From: JBLWXV01 sp048267245
GTDB lineage: Bacteria > Bdellovibrionota > Bacteriovoracia > Bacteriovoracales > Bacteriovoracaceae
Length of the DNA stretch: 64,000 nucleotides
Direction: 5' to 3'
Assembly: GCA_048267245.1 (NCBI GenBank)
Contig: JBLWXV010000001.1
Location: forward strand, 1,798,001 to 1,862,000
The translations under genes and the position numbers were made by a program. Within the stretch, counting starts at the first letter, position 1. The number at the start of each line of letters is the position of its first letter. The notes under the pieces are model-generated. The model did no database searches. It saw only the letters and a program-made list of their open reading frames with translations, and had not been told where the DNA came from. Positions 32,530 through 41,324 of the stretch are shown here, piece after piece.

Positions 32530-33018
32530 ATGAAAAAGCTAATATCAATGATCGCCCTTTCAATTCTTACTATCTCGGCCGCTAAGGCCAGTATTCATAC
32601 AACAATTAAAGGAAAAACCACTCTTGGCGTTTCTGGCCTGCGCTGTGAAGTTCTCGCTGGCAATCCAGAATTGCCCCTAGAAGATCGCCTCAACACTCTA
32701 CTTGGGGGCGCTGATGACTTTAACCGCTTAACTTTCTTCGGCCTACCTGCTGGAACAATACTCCTTGAACACAAGCGTGCTTTTGCTAGTGGTTGTGATT
32801 TGGCGGCGCTTGACGCTGTCAATGAGCGCTCGCGAAATGGCTACACTTTCATCCATGACGTAGAGACCACAGTCCACCGCGAGGTAAGCGATGCTCGTAT
32901 TAATGGCTTTGGAAATTGTGTTGAAACTGTTTTTGAAGATGTGACTTTTGAAATTGCCCCTGGGGTTAAGTTGGTGAGCCGTGAAGGAAAACTTCAGGCC
33001 TCAACTCGCTGTCAGTAA
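32530..33018 (+). CDS. Secreted hypothetical protein, 162 aa
   Basis: It starts with a clear signal peptide (MKKLISMIALSILTISAAKA) behind a strong GGAGGAACAA ribosome site. The mature part has four cysteines (GLRCEV, SGCDLA, GNCVET, STRCQ) that could form two disulfides in the periplasm. I do not recognise the fold. It is a single gene bounded downstream by a hairpin terminator. Confidence 0.8.
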   Translation: MKKLISMIALSILTISAAKASIHTTIKGKTTLGVSGLRCEVLAGNPELPLEDRLNTLLGGADDFNRLTFFGLPAGTILLEHKRAFASGCDLAALDAVNERSRNGYTFIHDVETTVHREVSDARINGFGNCVETVFEDVTFEIAPGVKLVSREGKLQASTRCQ

Positions 33019-33032
33019 GGTAATTAGAGTCA

Positions 33033-33058
33033 GAAGGGTCTTATTTAAAAGACCCTTC
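33033..33058. terminator. Bidirectional hairpin between convergent genes
   Basis: GAAGGGTCTT (33033-33042) pairs perfectly with AAGACCCTTC (33049-33058) around an ATTTAA loop. T-runs are short, but the position between two converging stop codons supports a shared terminator. Confidence 0.75.
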
Positions 33059-33066
33059 ATTTATCA

Positions 33067-33843
33067 CTAAATCGTTGCGACAAATTGCTCTCTGGGCATG
33101 CGTACCTGAGGCCCATAAATTCCATTCTTCGCACGAACCCCAACTGAGATCACCATACAAATTTCCTGACCGCGCTCTTTTAATTTTGGGCCTAGTAGTT
33201 TTTGCACCAACACTTCATCAAAGCCTTCCATCGGACAGGTGTCATATCCCTGCGCTCTAAGCGAGAGCATGATATTTTCGCAAGCAAGTGCTGCACTCTT
33301 ATGGGCCCAAACTCTCATATCCGCTTTAGATGTCGGTATTCGAGGTGTCGGCTTAGAAAGTCCGCGAAAGAAAACCATGAACTTCTTCGCAATTCCCTTG
33401 AGGTTGAGTGGCCCAAGTCCATAGGCGAGGGGAACAATGCTTTTATAGTAGGCCTTTGCCCCTTCGGGAGCATTATTTTCTTCCATTGTTGCTAGCATCT
33501 GAGAGCGAATTCCCTGCCACGCCCGAGTTCTAGCTGTAATGATGATTAGCTCTTGAGCGGTTTTCGCAGCATTTTGACTTAAGCAAGCTCTAACTAGAGC
33601 AGCTTTCTTATCTTGAGATCTCACCCAAATAAAGCGCCACGGCTGAAGGTTTGAACTGTTAGGAGCGAGCAGGGCGTGATCGATTGCCTTTTGGATCACG
33701 GACTCTGGCACTGGGGTTTTTTCGTAGAGTCTCACGCTTCTGCGCGAGCGAATGACCTTTTCAAACTCTTCAAGATCAATCTCTGGGGCCTCTTCGCTAT
33801 AATTTATATCGGGAACTTTGGTGAAAATATCATCGCTTGCCAT
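33067..33843 (-). CDS. Nitroreductase-family FMN oxidoreductase
   Basis: A 258-residue protein with nitroreductase features: SRRSVRLYEKTPVPE near the N-terminus for FMN phosphate binding, then APNSSNLQPWRFIWV, and the C-terminal region with MEGFDEVLVQKLLGPK and MVISVGVRA. It would reduce quinones, nitroaromatics or enones using NAD(P)H. The start is the ATG at 33843, which has AAGGAGA at the right distance; an upstream in-frame ATG at 33897 lacks this. It is a single gene. Confidence 0.9.
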   Translation of the reverse strand: MASDDIFTKVPDINYSEEAPEIDLEEFEKVIRSRRSVRLYEKTPVPESVIQKAIDHALLAPNSSNLQPWRFIWVRSQDKKAALVRACLSQNAAKTAQELIIITARTRAWQGIRSQMLATMEENNAPEGAKAYYKSIVPLAYGLGPLNLKGIAKKFMVFFRGLSKPTPRIPTSKADMRVWAHKSAALACENIMLSLRAQGYDTCPMEGFDEVLVQKLLGPKLKERGQEICMVISVGVRAKNGIYGPQVRMPREQFVATI

Positions 33844-34002
33844 TGGTTTCTCCTTAGATTTGATAATTATAAGAGTGAAGTGAGGAATAGGAAACAACTC
33901 CAGTCTTTAGGATAGTTGGTTGCTTTGAAAAGAAAGTTGTGCCTTTTGCTCGGTCATTGGAAATTTAATGAGGCCCTGACCACATTTTCCGATAAGGAGA
34001 CT

Positions 34003-35604
34003 ATGCTTTGTGCTCGCTCGCTATACCTCACTTTACTTTTCTCACTTCTAGCTCTTTCACCGGCAAAGGGCAGGCAGAGCAATCTCGAAGTGAAGAGTTA
34101 TGATCTCACTAAGAATGGCAAGCCCGATCGTTTTGAGACCTATGAAAAGGGAGTCTTAAAAAGTATTCAAGAGGATCGCAACGGCGATGGAAATGTCGAC
34201 TACGTTAAAACCTTTTACGGTGAAGAAAATAAAGAAATTGAACTGCAAGATCTTAATCACAACGGAAAATTTGAGCGACGAGTAACTACCAAGCCCCTTC
34301 GTGAAGGCAAGCTCGAGCGAGTGATTGAACTGGATCAAAACGAAGACGGTGTCTTTGAATATCAGTCCATGGAGATATTGAATTCAATTCAAAAACAAGA
34401 TTCTTGCTATGAAAGAGTGATCTTTGATCAAATAAATGCCCTTGCTCGCGAGGGTTTGATTGTCAGTGCAGATTTGAATCAAGGCTTCCTTGCAACTGGA
34501 AGCGGTTATCTCGTTGACCGCGCCTGCCTAAAGAATTGGGGGCCAAGATTTCCTGAATATCTCAAAGACTCTATGACAGTCGGCTTGCAATGCCTAGCTG
34601 ATCTGCAAAAGAAATTTGGTGCTCCCAACCAAATGACTGGCGCCCTTCGCAACGCCTTTGAGCTCTCTCGTCTTCTTGAAAGCGATCAAGTAAAGATTGT
34701 CTGCAGCGAAGCTGAGTATGACTGGGAGGGAACTGCGGGTCACGCTTCGACTGCACCAAGTGACAAAATTGAAAAGTTGAATGTAGGACATCCATTTATT
34801 TCTCTAAATCCTCATGACCCAAAGTCTGGTAACTCAAGCAGTGACCCTGAGACTTTGAACGAACTTCGAAAGACAATTTTTCATGAACAGCTTCACAACC
34901 TGGGCTTTCGCCATGGTCACGATATTGAATACCCCTACGCTTGTGAAGAGTGTTGTCTCTCTGTTGATGGCGATCCTGAGCTTAAGGATTCCGCTTGCCG
35001 GGTCTGCGCAGGCAGATATCAAAATGAAGTTGATCCAGAATACGTGAAGGACTTTATTAACTTCTCTCAACTAAACTATCAAAATTCTCGTGGCCTAATG
35101 GCGGCGACCCGCTACATGAAGGAGAATCCAAAAAGTTCTCTTGGGATCTCGTTCATGGCCCTTTCAAGTGCTGATATCTTTAATCCGGTTGGCCCAAAAC
35201 TTGGAAGATTAATTCTGAGTAAGCACTCATTACTAAGTAGCGAAGAACTCTCTCATGTAATGAAGTCCATTGAGTACGAGGATGAAAAACACTTCAAACC
35301 TCTCAGTAAGAGTTCCGACTCTTTGGCCCAGGCCATGTATGCTCTCTACTATGAACAAGATGCCGAGACTGCCCTTAATATTGTCTCTGCTAATAAAGAG
35401 GCCATTGCTCAGGAACTCTACGATGCAGTTGAAAGCTCAAGTCGGGTCAATTATAGCGCAGAGAGCGCCACAGAGATCCTCGATCAAATGATCTATGACA
35501 TTTGGATCAATCGCTTTCCAAAACATGTCGATGGATCAGAGGCGCGTAGTGATCAAGCCTATGAGTTGCAGTTATTCTTTGAAGAGAAAGAAGTCCTGCG
35601 TTAA
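34003..35604 (+). CDS. Secreted zinc metallopeptidase with HExxHxxGxxH and acidic repeats
   Basis: The product (533 aa) starts at ATG 34003 behind AAGGAGA with a signal peptide (MLCARSLYLTLLFSLLALSP). Four DxNxDG-like repeats follow (KNGKPDRFE, RNGDGNVDYVK, LNHNGKFER, QNEDGVFEYQS), which resemble calcium-binding loops of secreted proteins. The catalytic site is FHEQLHNLGFRHGHD, a metzincin-like HExxHxxGxxH in which three histidines bind zinc and Glu is the base. A cysteine-rich patch (ACEECC, CRVC) comes after it. The long C-terminal helical part (about 390-533) is unassigned. A predator-type extracellular peptidase fits, but the target is unknown. Confidence 0.85.
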   Translation: MLCARSLYLTLLFSLLALSPAKGRQSNLEVKSYDLTKNGKPDRFETYEKGVLKSIQEDRNGDGNVDYVKTFYGEENKEIELQDLNHNGKFERRVTTKPLREGKLERVIELDQNEDGVFEYQSMEILNSIQKQDSCYERVIFDQINALAREGLIVSADLNQGFLATGSGYLVDRACLKNWGPRFPEYLKDSMTVGLQCLADLQKKFGAPNQMTGALRNAFELSRLLESDQVKIVCSEAEYDWEGTAGHASTAPSDKIEKLNVGHPFISLNPHDPKSGNSSSDPETLNELRKTIFHEQLHNLGFRHGHDIEYPYACEECCLSVDGDPELKDSACRVCAGRYQNEVDPEYVKDFINFSQLNYQNSRGLMAATRYMKENPKSSLGISFMALSSADIFNPVGPKLGRLILSKHSLLSSEELSHVMKSIEYEDEKHFKPLSKSSDSLAQAMYALYYEQDAETALNIVSANKEAIAQELYDAVESSSRVNYSAESATEILDQMIYDIWINRFPKHVDGSEARSDQAYELQLFFEEKEVLR

Positions 35605-35746
35605 CGACTCAATTTTGGCGACTCACTTACTAAGTATTTATAATCCTTTGTCTGTGAGCCGATTTTTTCACAGATTTTTCACGTGATTTGACGATTTCAC
35701 TCCAGGGCGAGAGGATACCCATCCCAATTTTAATGGATGGTAGTCG

Positions 35747-36982
35747 ATGCTTAAATTTATCCTGTTTCTCTCTTTGCTAAGCTCATCTCTTGCCGTGGCA
35801 AATCCGCATATTCCCCTCGATCTCACCCTCGAAGAGTCCCAGCGCTGGTACAAAGAGATCGCCCAAAATAAATCCCTTATTGAATCTCAGGATGCTTTTA
35901 TCACTGCCAGTATTCGTGCCGGAGAGCGCATGAGTGCCTGGCTTAAAATGATCAATGAGGCCAGAAGTGAAGACGATCAAATTCGCCTGACTAATTCGAG
36001 TGATCGCGGCAACGGCATTCCCATTGAGGCGGCCAGTAAGTATGGCCCATCAACAATTAAGAGCTACTATGAAAATCTTCAGACACAGATGCCAAGTGAG
36101 CTTCAAGAGATTATGCTTAAAGATGGAGAAATCACAGCAAGCTTTCCTGGTACAACCGAGGACCTTGTCCTGTGGGCGCGCAAGGTGAGTTACAACTACC
36201 AAACGGCGGTTCGCTGGACTGGTATGCAGCAGTGGCTGGGGTGGTATGCCCGTGCAAGAGCGCGCGATGTGCGTGGCTTCTACTTTCTTGGCAAAGTTGA
36301 AGATCTAGACTCTAAACTGGGAAGCTTTGACACCCTTGATGAAGAGATAAAAGCTGATCTTAAGAAGAATCTCATTACCATTTGCTATAATAGCACGACC
36401 AATGAGGCAAAATGTGAAAAGCTCTTTGAGAGTTCTCTTTCTAAAAATGATCTAGTCAAATTCAAAGATACTTATTTTTCTGTTTCTCAAAAGGTCTGGG
36501 ATTCCTTCTTTAAAATTCCAAATCCTCGCAAAGATGTCGAGTGGAGTAGAGATAATCGATTGGTCATGCGCGTTCCCTTTAAGACACCTACTGACTCCCA
36601 TATAGCCTCTTGGCTCCAAAGCAATGTTGAAGATGAGTTTAAGAGAGATTCAATTGGCTGGGGTATGGAGCTTGATTTCGTAAACGGGAATCCATCCACC
36701 GCCTATCTTGAATTTAAACCCAACGTCACGCCCCACGTCTCTGGTGGCAACGTAGTAGTGATGGATCAGAATACACCACTCGAAGAATTCGACACGCGCT
36801 GGACCATTCGACATGAGTTTGGCCACATCTTAAGACTTCCAGACTGCTATCACGAGTTCTATGTTGAGAGTGAGAATGTGATGGTCAATTATCAGCTTGA
36901 TGTCACTGATCTCATGTGCTCGCGCTCTGGTGATATGAATGATCGAATCTATGAAGAATTAAAACGAGCTTACTTAAAGTAA
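35747..36982 (+). CDS. Secreted zinc metallopeptidase, HEFGH type
   Basis: A 411-residue protein with a signal peptide (MLKFILFLSLLSSSLAVA) and a late catalytic motif IRHEFGHILRLPDCYHEF (HExxH with a third ligand probably downstream). The conserved Met-turn-like TDLMCSRSG follows about 35 residues later. The long N-terminal part (about 20-300) is helical and may be a propeptide or binding domain. It is the second secreted metallopeptidase in a row, 142 bp after the first in the same direction. The two are not close in sequence. A terminator follows at once. Confidence 0.85.
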   Translation: MLKFILFLSLLSSSLAVANPHIPLDLTLEESQRWYKEIAQNKSLIESQDAFITASIRAGERMSAWLKMINEARSEDDQIRLTNSSDRGNGIPIEAASKYGPSTIKSYYENLQTQMPSELQEIMLKDGEITASFPGTTEDLVLWARKVSYNYQTAVRWTGMQQWLGWYARARARDVRGFYFLGKVEDLDSKLGSFDTLDEEIKADLKKNLITICYNSTTNEAKCEKLFESSLSKNDLVKFKDTYFSVSQKVWDSFFKIPNPRKDVEWSRDNRLVMRVPFKTPTDSHIASWLQSNVEDEFKRDSIGWGMELDFVNGNPSTAYLEFKPNVTPHVSGGNVVVMDQNTPLEEFDTRWTIRHEFGHILRLPDCYHEFYVESENVMVNYQLDVTDLMCSRSGDMNDRIYEELKRAYLK

Positions 36983-37015
36983 AAAAAATGGCCCTCTTTC
37001 GAGGGCCTTTTTTTT
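36981..37015. terminator. Bidirectional terminator
   Basis: A9 then TGGCCCTC-TTTC-GAGGGCC then T8. The A-run and T-run make it work for the metallopeptidase gene on the plus strand and the convergent gene at 37014 on the minus strand. Confidence 0.92.
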
Positions 37016-37493
37016 AGTGGCAATCTGGAAGAGTGCGCTGGCCTAAGCTGATTGGATTTTCGTGGCGATAATCCCAAGCCTGGAAAGTGTACTCTGTGTA
37101 ATTGAGTGAGTGCTCGAAGTTCTCCAGCTTGTATGAAGTACATTTTGGATAGGTTGAGTCACTATAGTTAAAGCTCGCGCAAACCTTGCGAGTTGCCTCA
37201 CGTGAGAAGAACTCGATTTTGGCCGGAACCTTAATCATCTTTTTGCCAACGCAGATTTTGCGTGGATATTTAGAATCGCTGTAATCCATTCTCACAGACT
37301 TACAAGTCTCTTTAGTTGTCGCTGGAACGAGCACCTTAAAGCCATTCTTAACGGCATCAAAGCATACCTTATCAGCAGTTACTTCGCCTTTGGTCGGGAT
37401 GTAGGGGTTAGTTGAGCGGTTGTAGACAATCTCTGTCCCACCCATACAAACACTAGCAAATACGAGAACTGATCCAAGAATAATTTTCATCAT
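37014..37493 (-). CDS. Secreted cysteine-rich protein with an internal repeat
   Basis: A 159-residue protein with a signal peptide (MMKIILGSVLVFASVCMG). The mature part has the motif MDYSDSKYPRKICVGK and, about 35 residues on, FNYSDSTYPKCTSYK, so a short unit is repeated, each with cysteines (KVCFDAV, KETCKSV, KVCASF). Disulfide-bonded periplasmic or outer-membrane localisation is likely. The function is unknown. It stands alone, convergent with the metallopeptidase. Confidence 0.78.
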   Translation of the reverse strand: MMKIILGSVLVFASVCMGGTEIVYNRSTNPYIPTKGEVTADKVCFDAVKNGFKVLVPATTKETCKSVRMDYSDSKYPRKICVGKKMIKVPAKIEFFSREATRKVCASFNYSDSTYPKCTSYKLENFEHSLNYTEYTFQAWDYRHENPISLGQRTLPDCH

Positions 37494-37652
37494 AACTCCT
37501 TTTATTGTTAGCAGGGCCCAAAAATAGGTTAAGAAGCTTGCTATGTCTGGCCCAGCTCACTCAAAACCCTTCACTAGTCTTGTGAAGAGATTTGAGTTGC
37601 TTAGAGAAACCACCCTCTAGCGACTTGAGATCTGGCCTGATAGAGAAGGGAC

Positions 37653-38369
37653 ATGATTAAACCACAAGTTCATAGTTATCTTAACTATCGCCAATTCCTA
37701 TCTGATTACGCCAGATGGAAGGGGAGTGAGCGCACCTCCTGGAGTCTAGGAGTATGGGCACGTATGCTGGGGCTGAGTGGTGCTTCTAGTTTGTCGATGA
37801 TTCTCAGTGAAAAGCGCCACGTGGGAGAGAAGCTTAAAGATTCTCTCATTCACTATTTTGGATTTAATCAAGCAGAGCGCTCTTATTTTGAAAAACTCAT
37901 TCGAGTTAATAAAGTCACTACTGATAATACTCTGAGTGTGATTCTCCTTGATCATTTTGATGATCAAACTTCAAAGGCCGATCGAGGAGTGTTAGCTCGC
38001 TATATCTTGGCCGAATTGCAAAAGATTAAAGGCTTTAATTTAGAAGAGATTTCGATTCAACTGGCTAGTCTACTGGGGGTTACGCCTGCAGAACTCAAAG
38101 AGCTTGCTCAAGAACTACCAGCTAAGCCCCTCGCTCGACAGATACATCTAGAGAGTGCAGAGCTCTTTAAGCGCTCTTATGATCACATCGAGCGCGAAAA
38201 GCGTCGCTATTACACCGGTATGATCCGTGTGAAGAAAGAATGTTTACCTCAAATGATGGAATTTCTTCGCAGTTTTGAAAGAGAATTAATGGCCAGATTT
38301 GATGATAGCGAGGGCGATAGTCTCGCAATTGTTCAGCAGGCGCTCTTTGAGCTACCCACCGGCCTATAA
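37653..38369 (+). CDS. TIGR02147-family protein
   Basis: A 238-residue soluble protein with the family opening HSYLNYRQFLSDYARWKG, then WSLGVWARMLGLSGASSLSM (helix-turn-helix-like), LSEKRHVGEKLKDSL and YFGFNQAERSYFEKLI, and a C-terminal part with HIEREKRRYYTGMIRV. The family is expanded in Bdellovibrio and Fibrobacter relatives and is thought to be regulatory because of its XRE-like N-terminus. It precedes the trypsin-like lipoprotein gene in the same direction (93 bp), which may be its target. This supports the proposed lineage. Confidence 0.9.
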   Translation: MIKPQVHSYLNYRQFLSDYARWKGSERTSWSLGVWARMLGLSGASSLSMILSEKRHVGEKLKDSLIHYFGFNQAERSYFEKLIRVNKVTTDNTLSVILLDHFDDQTSKADRGVLARYILAELQKIKGFNLEEISIQLASLLGVTPAELKELAQELPAKPLARQIHLESAELFKRSYDHIEREKRRYYTGMIRVKKECLPQMMEFLRSFERELMARFDDSEGDSLAIVQQALFELPTGL

Positions 38370-38462
38370 TTATTACAATTTGACCCTGTAAATTGTCTCT
38401 TGCTCCCCACTTCATCTCAATATTGCTTTAGAATCCCTCATTCTCTACTTCTAGGAATGAAT

Positions 38463-39620
38463 ATGTTTAAGAAGCTCTCTCTCACAACTCTTGCCCTTAT
38501 GACCTTAGCCTCGTGCTCAAATCAAGGGGGAGGAGACGCCCTTATTAAGAGTTCAAAACTTATCATTGGTGAAGATGACAGAGTTGAGCAAACCAAGATG
38601 GAAGGCACTCAGCGCAGAGTAGGGCAAATCATTATGCGCTCTAGTGACGGAGGTATTGGAACTTGTAGTGGGACTCTTATCTCTAAGCGCTTTGTCCTTA
38701 CGGCCGCACACTGTGTGATTGGCGCCAATCGCGAGGCTTTTGCTGAGCTACAATTTATTCCTGGGGCCCTGCCCAACTTTGATTGGAAGGCATCTTATAG
38801 AGTTGCCAAGGCCTATGTGAATATTGGCTTTTTAAAAGATGAGTTTGCAAATCTAGCGGCCGGGCAAATATCTAATGAACAAATTAAATTTGATCTCGCC
38901 GTTTTGGAGTTAGAAGACTTGGGCAGTGGACTCAATGCAGGAGATAAGTATGGCTACTTCGCTATCTGGGGCAGGTCTCAGCTAGAAGATACCATCAAGG
39001 TTAAAACCATTGGCTACCCAGGCGATAAGCCACTGGCAACTCCCGTTCTTATGCGCGATTGCCATGCCTTTGCTGATGATGGGTCTCGCTATACTTCAGA
39101 TTGTGACATTATTCGCGGCCAAAGTGGCTCAGCGGTCATTGAAGAAAATGAACAATTTGGAAGAGATCTCATCCGTGGTGTGGTCTCCGCAGAAGGTGGT
39201 GGGGTCAACCTTTTTACAATTATGAACCGAGATCACCAGCAGGCCATTAACTCGATTTTTAAAGGTGAATTTCAAACTATCTTTGCTGGTATTAAGCTCA
39301 ATACTAGCGAAAAAGCTTACTCCATTCTGATTAAGAATAGCTGCGAATCCCCAATGATTACAGTTCTCAATGCTCACTTAAGAGGAGACTCTCAATTTCG
39401 CACTTCTCAACCCTTCCAACTCATGCCGGGTGATGTTCAATTTATTAGCGAGACTTCTCAAACTGAACTCTTTTACTTTGCAACCGACGCCGAGGGCTCT
39501 GTTGTTTTAGATGGAGAGCATCACGCAGATGCCGGCCTAGAAGGAATGAATGGACTCGGTTTTCGTAGACAATCAATTGACTCGACCATTGGTCTGGTCA
39601 AGATTGACTTATGTAACTAA
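38463..39620 (+). CDS. Trypsin-like serine peptidase lipoprotein
   Basis: The product (385 aa) begins MFKKLSLTTLALMTLASCSN with a lipobox LASC, so it is exported and lipid-anchored. The S1 triad is visible: His in VLTAAHCVIG, Asp in FDLAVLELED, and Ser in IRGQSGSAVIEE. The domain ends at about residue 265, and the remaining 120 residues (beta-rich) may bind the envelope or a substrate. The start is the ATG at 38463 with AGGA 7 bp upstream; ATG 38457 is also possible. It probably acts at the outer membrane or on the cell surface. Confidence 0.92.
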   Translation: MFKKLSLTTLALMTLASCSNQGGGDALIKSSKLIIGEDDRVEQTKMEGTQRRVGQIIMRSSDGGIGTCSGTLISKRFVLTAAHCVIGANREAFAELQFIPGALPNFDWKASYRVAKAYVNIGFLKDEFANLAAGQISNEQIKFDLAVLELEDLGSGLNAGDKYGYFAIWGRSQLEDTIKVKTIGYPGDKPLATPVLMRDCHAFADDGSRYTSDCDIIRGQSGSAVIEENEQFGRDLIRGVVSAEGGGVNLFTIMNRDHQQAINSIFKGEFQTIFAGIKLNTSEKAYSILIKNSCESPMITVLNAHLRGDSQFRTSQPFQLMPGDVQFISETSQTELFYFATDAEGSVVLDGEHHADAGLEGMNGLGFRRQSIDSTIGLVKIDLCN

Positions 39621-39731
39621 GGGCCAACTTCTTTAGCTTTCAAAATTAAAGATACACTGTGATTGGTGCACACCAGGCCCATTGGGGCCGGCACCGATCG
39701 TGCTTGTAGACTCCTAAGATAGGAGGTATCT

Positions 39732-40031
39732 ATGCATCAAGTAACAGTGAATATGCCCATCATCAGTAAGTGCAGTGCCAGTGAATGCGCATATAACCAA
39801 AATCACACTTGTCACGCTAAAGCGATTACAGTTGGCGATTTTAAAAATCCTGGTTGCGACACATTTTTTAAAAACTCTCACCACAGTTCTCGAGTGGAGC
39901 TTGCAGGGGTTGGTGCCTGTAAAGTTGAGTCCTGTCGCCACAATCGAGATTTTGAGTGTTCGGCCGATAATATTGAAGTAGGTCGAGTCGATGGGCTAAT
40001 GAAATGCCTGACCTGTAAATTGGCAGCTTAG
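39732..40031 (+). CDS. Double DUF1540-domain cysteine protein, 99 aa
   Basis: Two copies of a roughly 40-residue unit: CSASECAYNQNHTCHAKAI with GCDTFF, and CKVESCRHNRDFECSADNI with MKCLTC. The spacing C-x4-C-x2-N-x4-C-x-A matches DUF1540, a short putative metal-binding unit known mostly from spore-forming bacteria. A strong AGGAGG precedes the ATG. There is no signal peptide. The stop is 1 bp from the convergent permease gene. The function is unknown. Confidence 0.85.
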   Translation: MHQVTVNMPIISKCSASECAYNQNHTCHAKAITVGDFKNPGCDTFFKNSHHSSRVELAGVGACKVESCRHNRDFECSADNIEVGRVDGLMKCLTCKLAA

Positions 40032-40032
40032 C

Positions 40033-41235
40033 TCACTCAAATGACTTTCCATAGAAGATGACTAAGAGGCACAGAGCTATTCCAAGTATGCTCAGAGCAA
40101 ATCTGCTCCAGTTGCGCTCAAAGTTGTGAACTAGGGCCACTGCCGATTGGCACAAGTAGTAGAGAGCGAAGGCTTTAGAGGCGTAGGAGATCACTTCAAA
40201 TATATTGAAGCACCAAATGAGTGCGGTGCCGATTAAGGCGATAATGAGGTAGGAGTTCTTCGAAGAAATTCTCTTGGCCGTGAGTTCAACAATAAGGCCA
40301 CCCGAGCCCGCCATGTCTGCAACTGCCGCAGAGAGCTGGCTTGCGAGGGCCGCAAAGAGTAGCATGACAGGCCCAGCACCCAGGACGTACTTACTAAGAT
40401 CAATGATTGATGTCTCTTTGATCTCTCCCTGAATAGGATGTAAGTTAATCACCTTCATGATTAAGAAAATAAAGACAAAGTAGATGACCATGCTAATGAG
40501 CTGGGAGTTTCGCATGCTCTTAATTCGCATTTCTCCTTTGTACTTTTCCCCAAGATAGCGACTTGTTTCAAACCCCTGAACCATGATGAGTAGCCCGAGA
40601 AGAATCTGCCAGCTCTCTATGCCCAATTGAATGTGCTCTGGGATTGGATTTGCTGGGCCATGTTCATAATTAAAGTAACCTAGTCCCAAAATGAAGGTCG
40701 CAATAATAGCGAGCTTTAAATTGACCGCGATCGCCTCGACTTTCTCGATTGAATCGAGCCCATTTTGATGACCAATGAGGGCAATGGCCCAGAACACACC
40801 CGTGGCGAGTACCTGCTCAAGCCCGGGGATTTCAAGATTAGTTCCCTTTAGCATGAAGGAGGAGAATATATAGAGATAGTAGGTGATTGAGAGAATATAG
40901 GCGAAGGCGAGCGACCAGTCCGAGGCCTTCTCAAATATTTTTGTACCAGCGTTCAATGTATCATCGCCGATGCGTGGTTCAATTTCCTTGATATTTCCAC
41001 GAATGATTTCACCAAGGCCGTAGGCAATGAGACAAAGTATGATCATCAGAAAGGGAGCGAGTTCAGCGCCTACTTTTGAGAGTATGGGCGCCGAGATGAG
41101 AAAGCCACTTCCGATGATTGAAGCTAAGGGCGTCATCGTCGCTCGCCATAACTTCATCTGCATCAAACGCCTATTAAATAACAATATCAAGAAGATAAAG
41201 AGGGCGGCGATTGAGATAGCTGAGAGTAGGTCCAC
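40033..41235 (-). CDS. APC-type amino acid/polyamine permease-like protein
   Basis: A 400-residue polytopic protein with about eleven membrane segments. The first conserved helix break ASIIGSGFLISAPILSKVGAE is typical of the LeuT/APC fold, where the GSG-containing unwound segment binds the substrate. No cytoplasmic domain is present. It probably moves an amino acid or related solute together with an ion. It is divergent from the histidine-kinase-like gene (89 bp apart), so coordinated control is possible. Confidence 0.82.
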   Translation of the reverse strand: MDLLSAISIAALFIFLILLFNRRLMQMKLWRATMTPLASIIGSGFLISAPILSKVGAELAPFLMIILCLIAYGLGEIIRGNIKEIEPRIGDDTLNAGTKIFEKASDWSLAFAYILSITYYLYIFSSFMLKGTNLEIPGLEQVLATGVFWAIALIGHQNGLDSIEKVEAIAVNLKLAIIATFILGLGYFNYEHGPANPIPEHIQLGIESWQILLGLLIMVQGFETSRYLGEKYKGEMRIKSMRNSQLISMVIYFVFIFLIMKVINLHPIQGEIKETSIIDLSKYVLGAGPVMLLFAALASQLSAAVADMAGSGGLIVELTAKRISSKNSYLIIALIGTALIWCFNIFEVISYASKAFALYYLCQSAVALVHNFERNWSRFALSILGIALCLLVIFYGKSFE

Positions 41236-41324
41236 TGGTTATTCTCCAATAGGGAGCACTCGAGTCGAGTCTCAATTTTTCTTGAAAGATACCCTACCAA
41301 TTAATTTTGATGTAATCTAATTCA

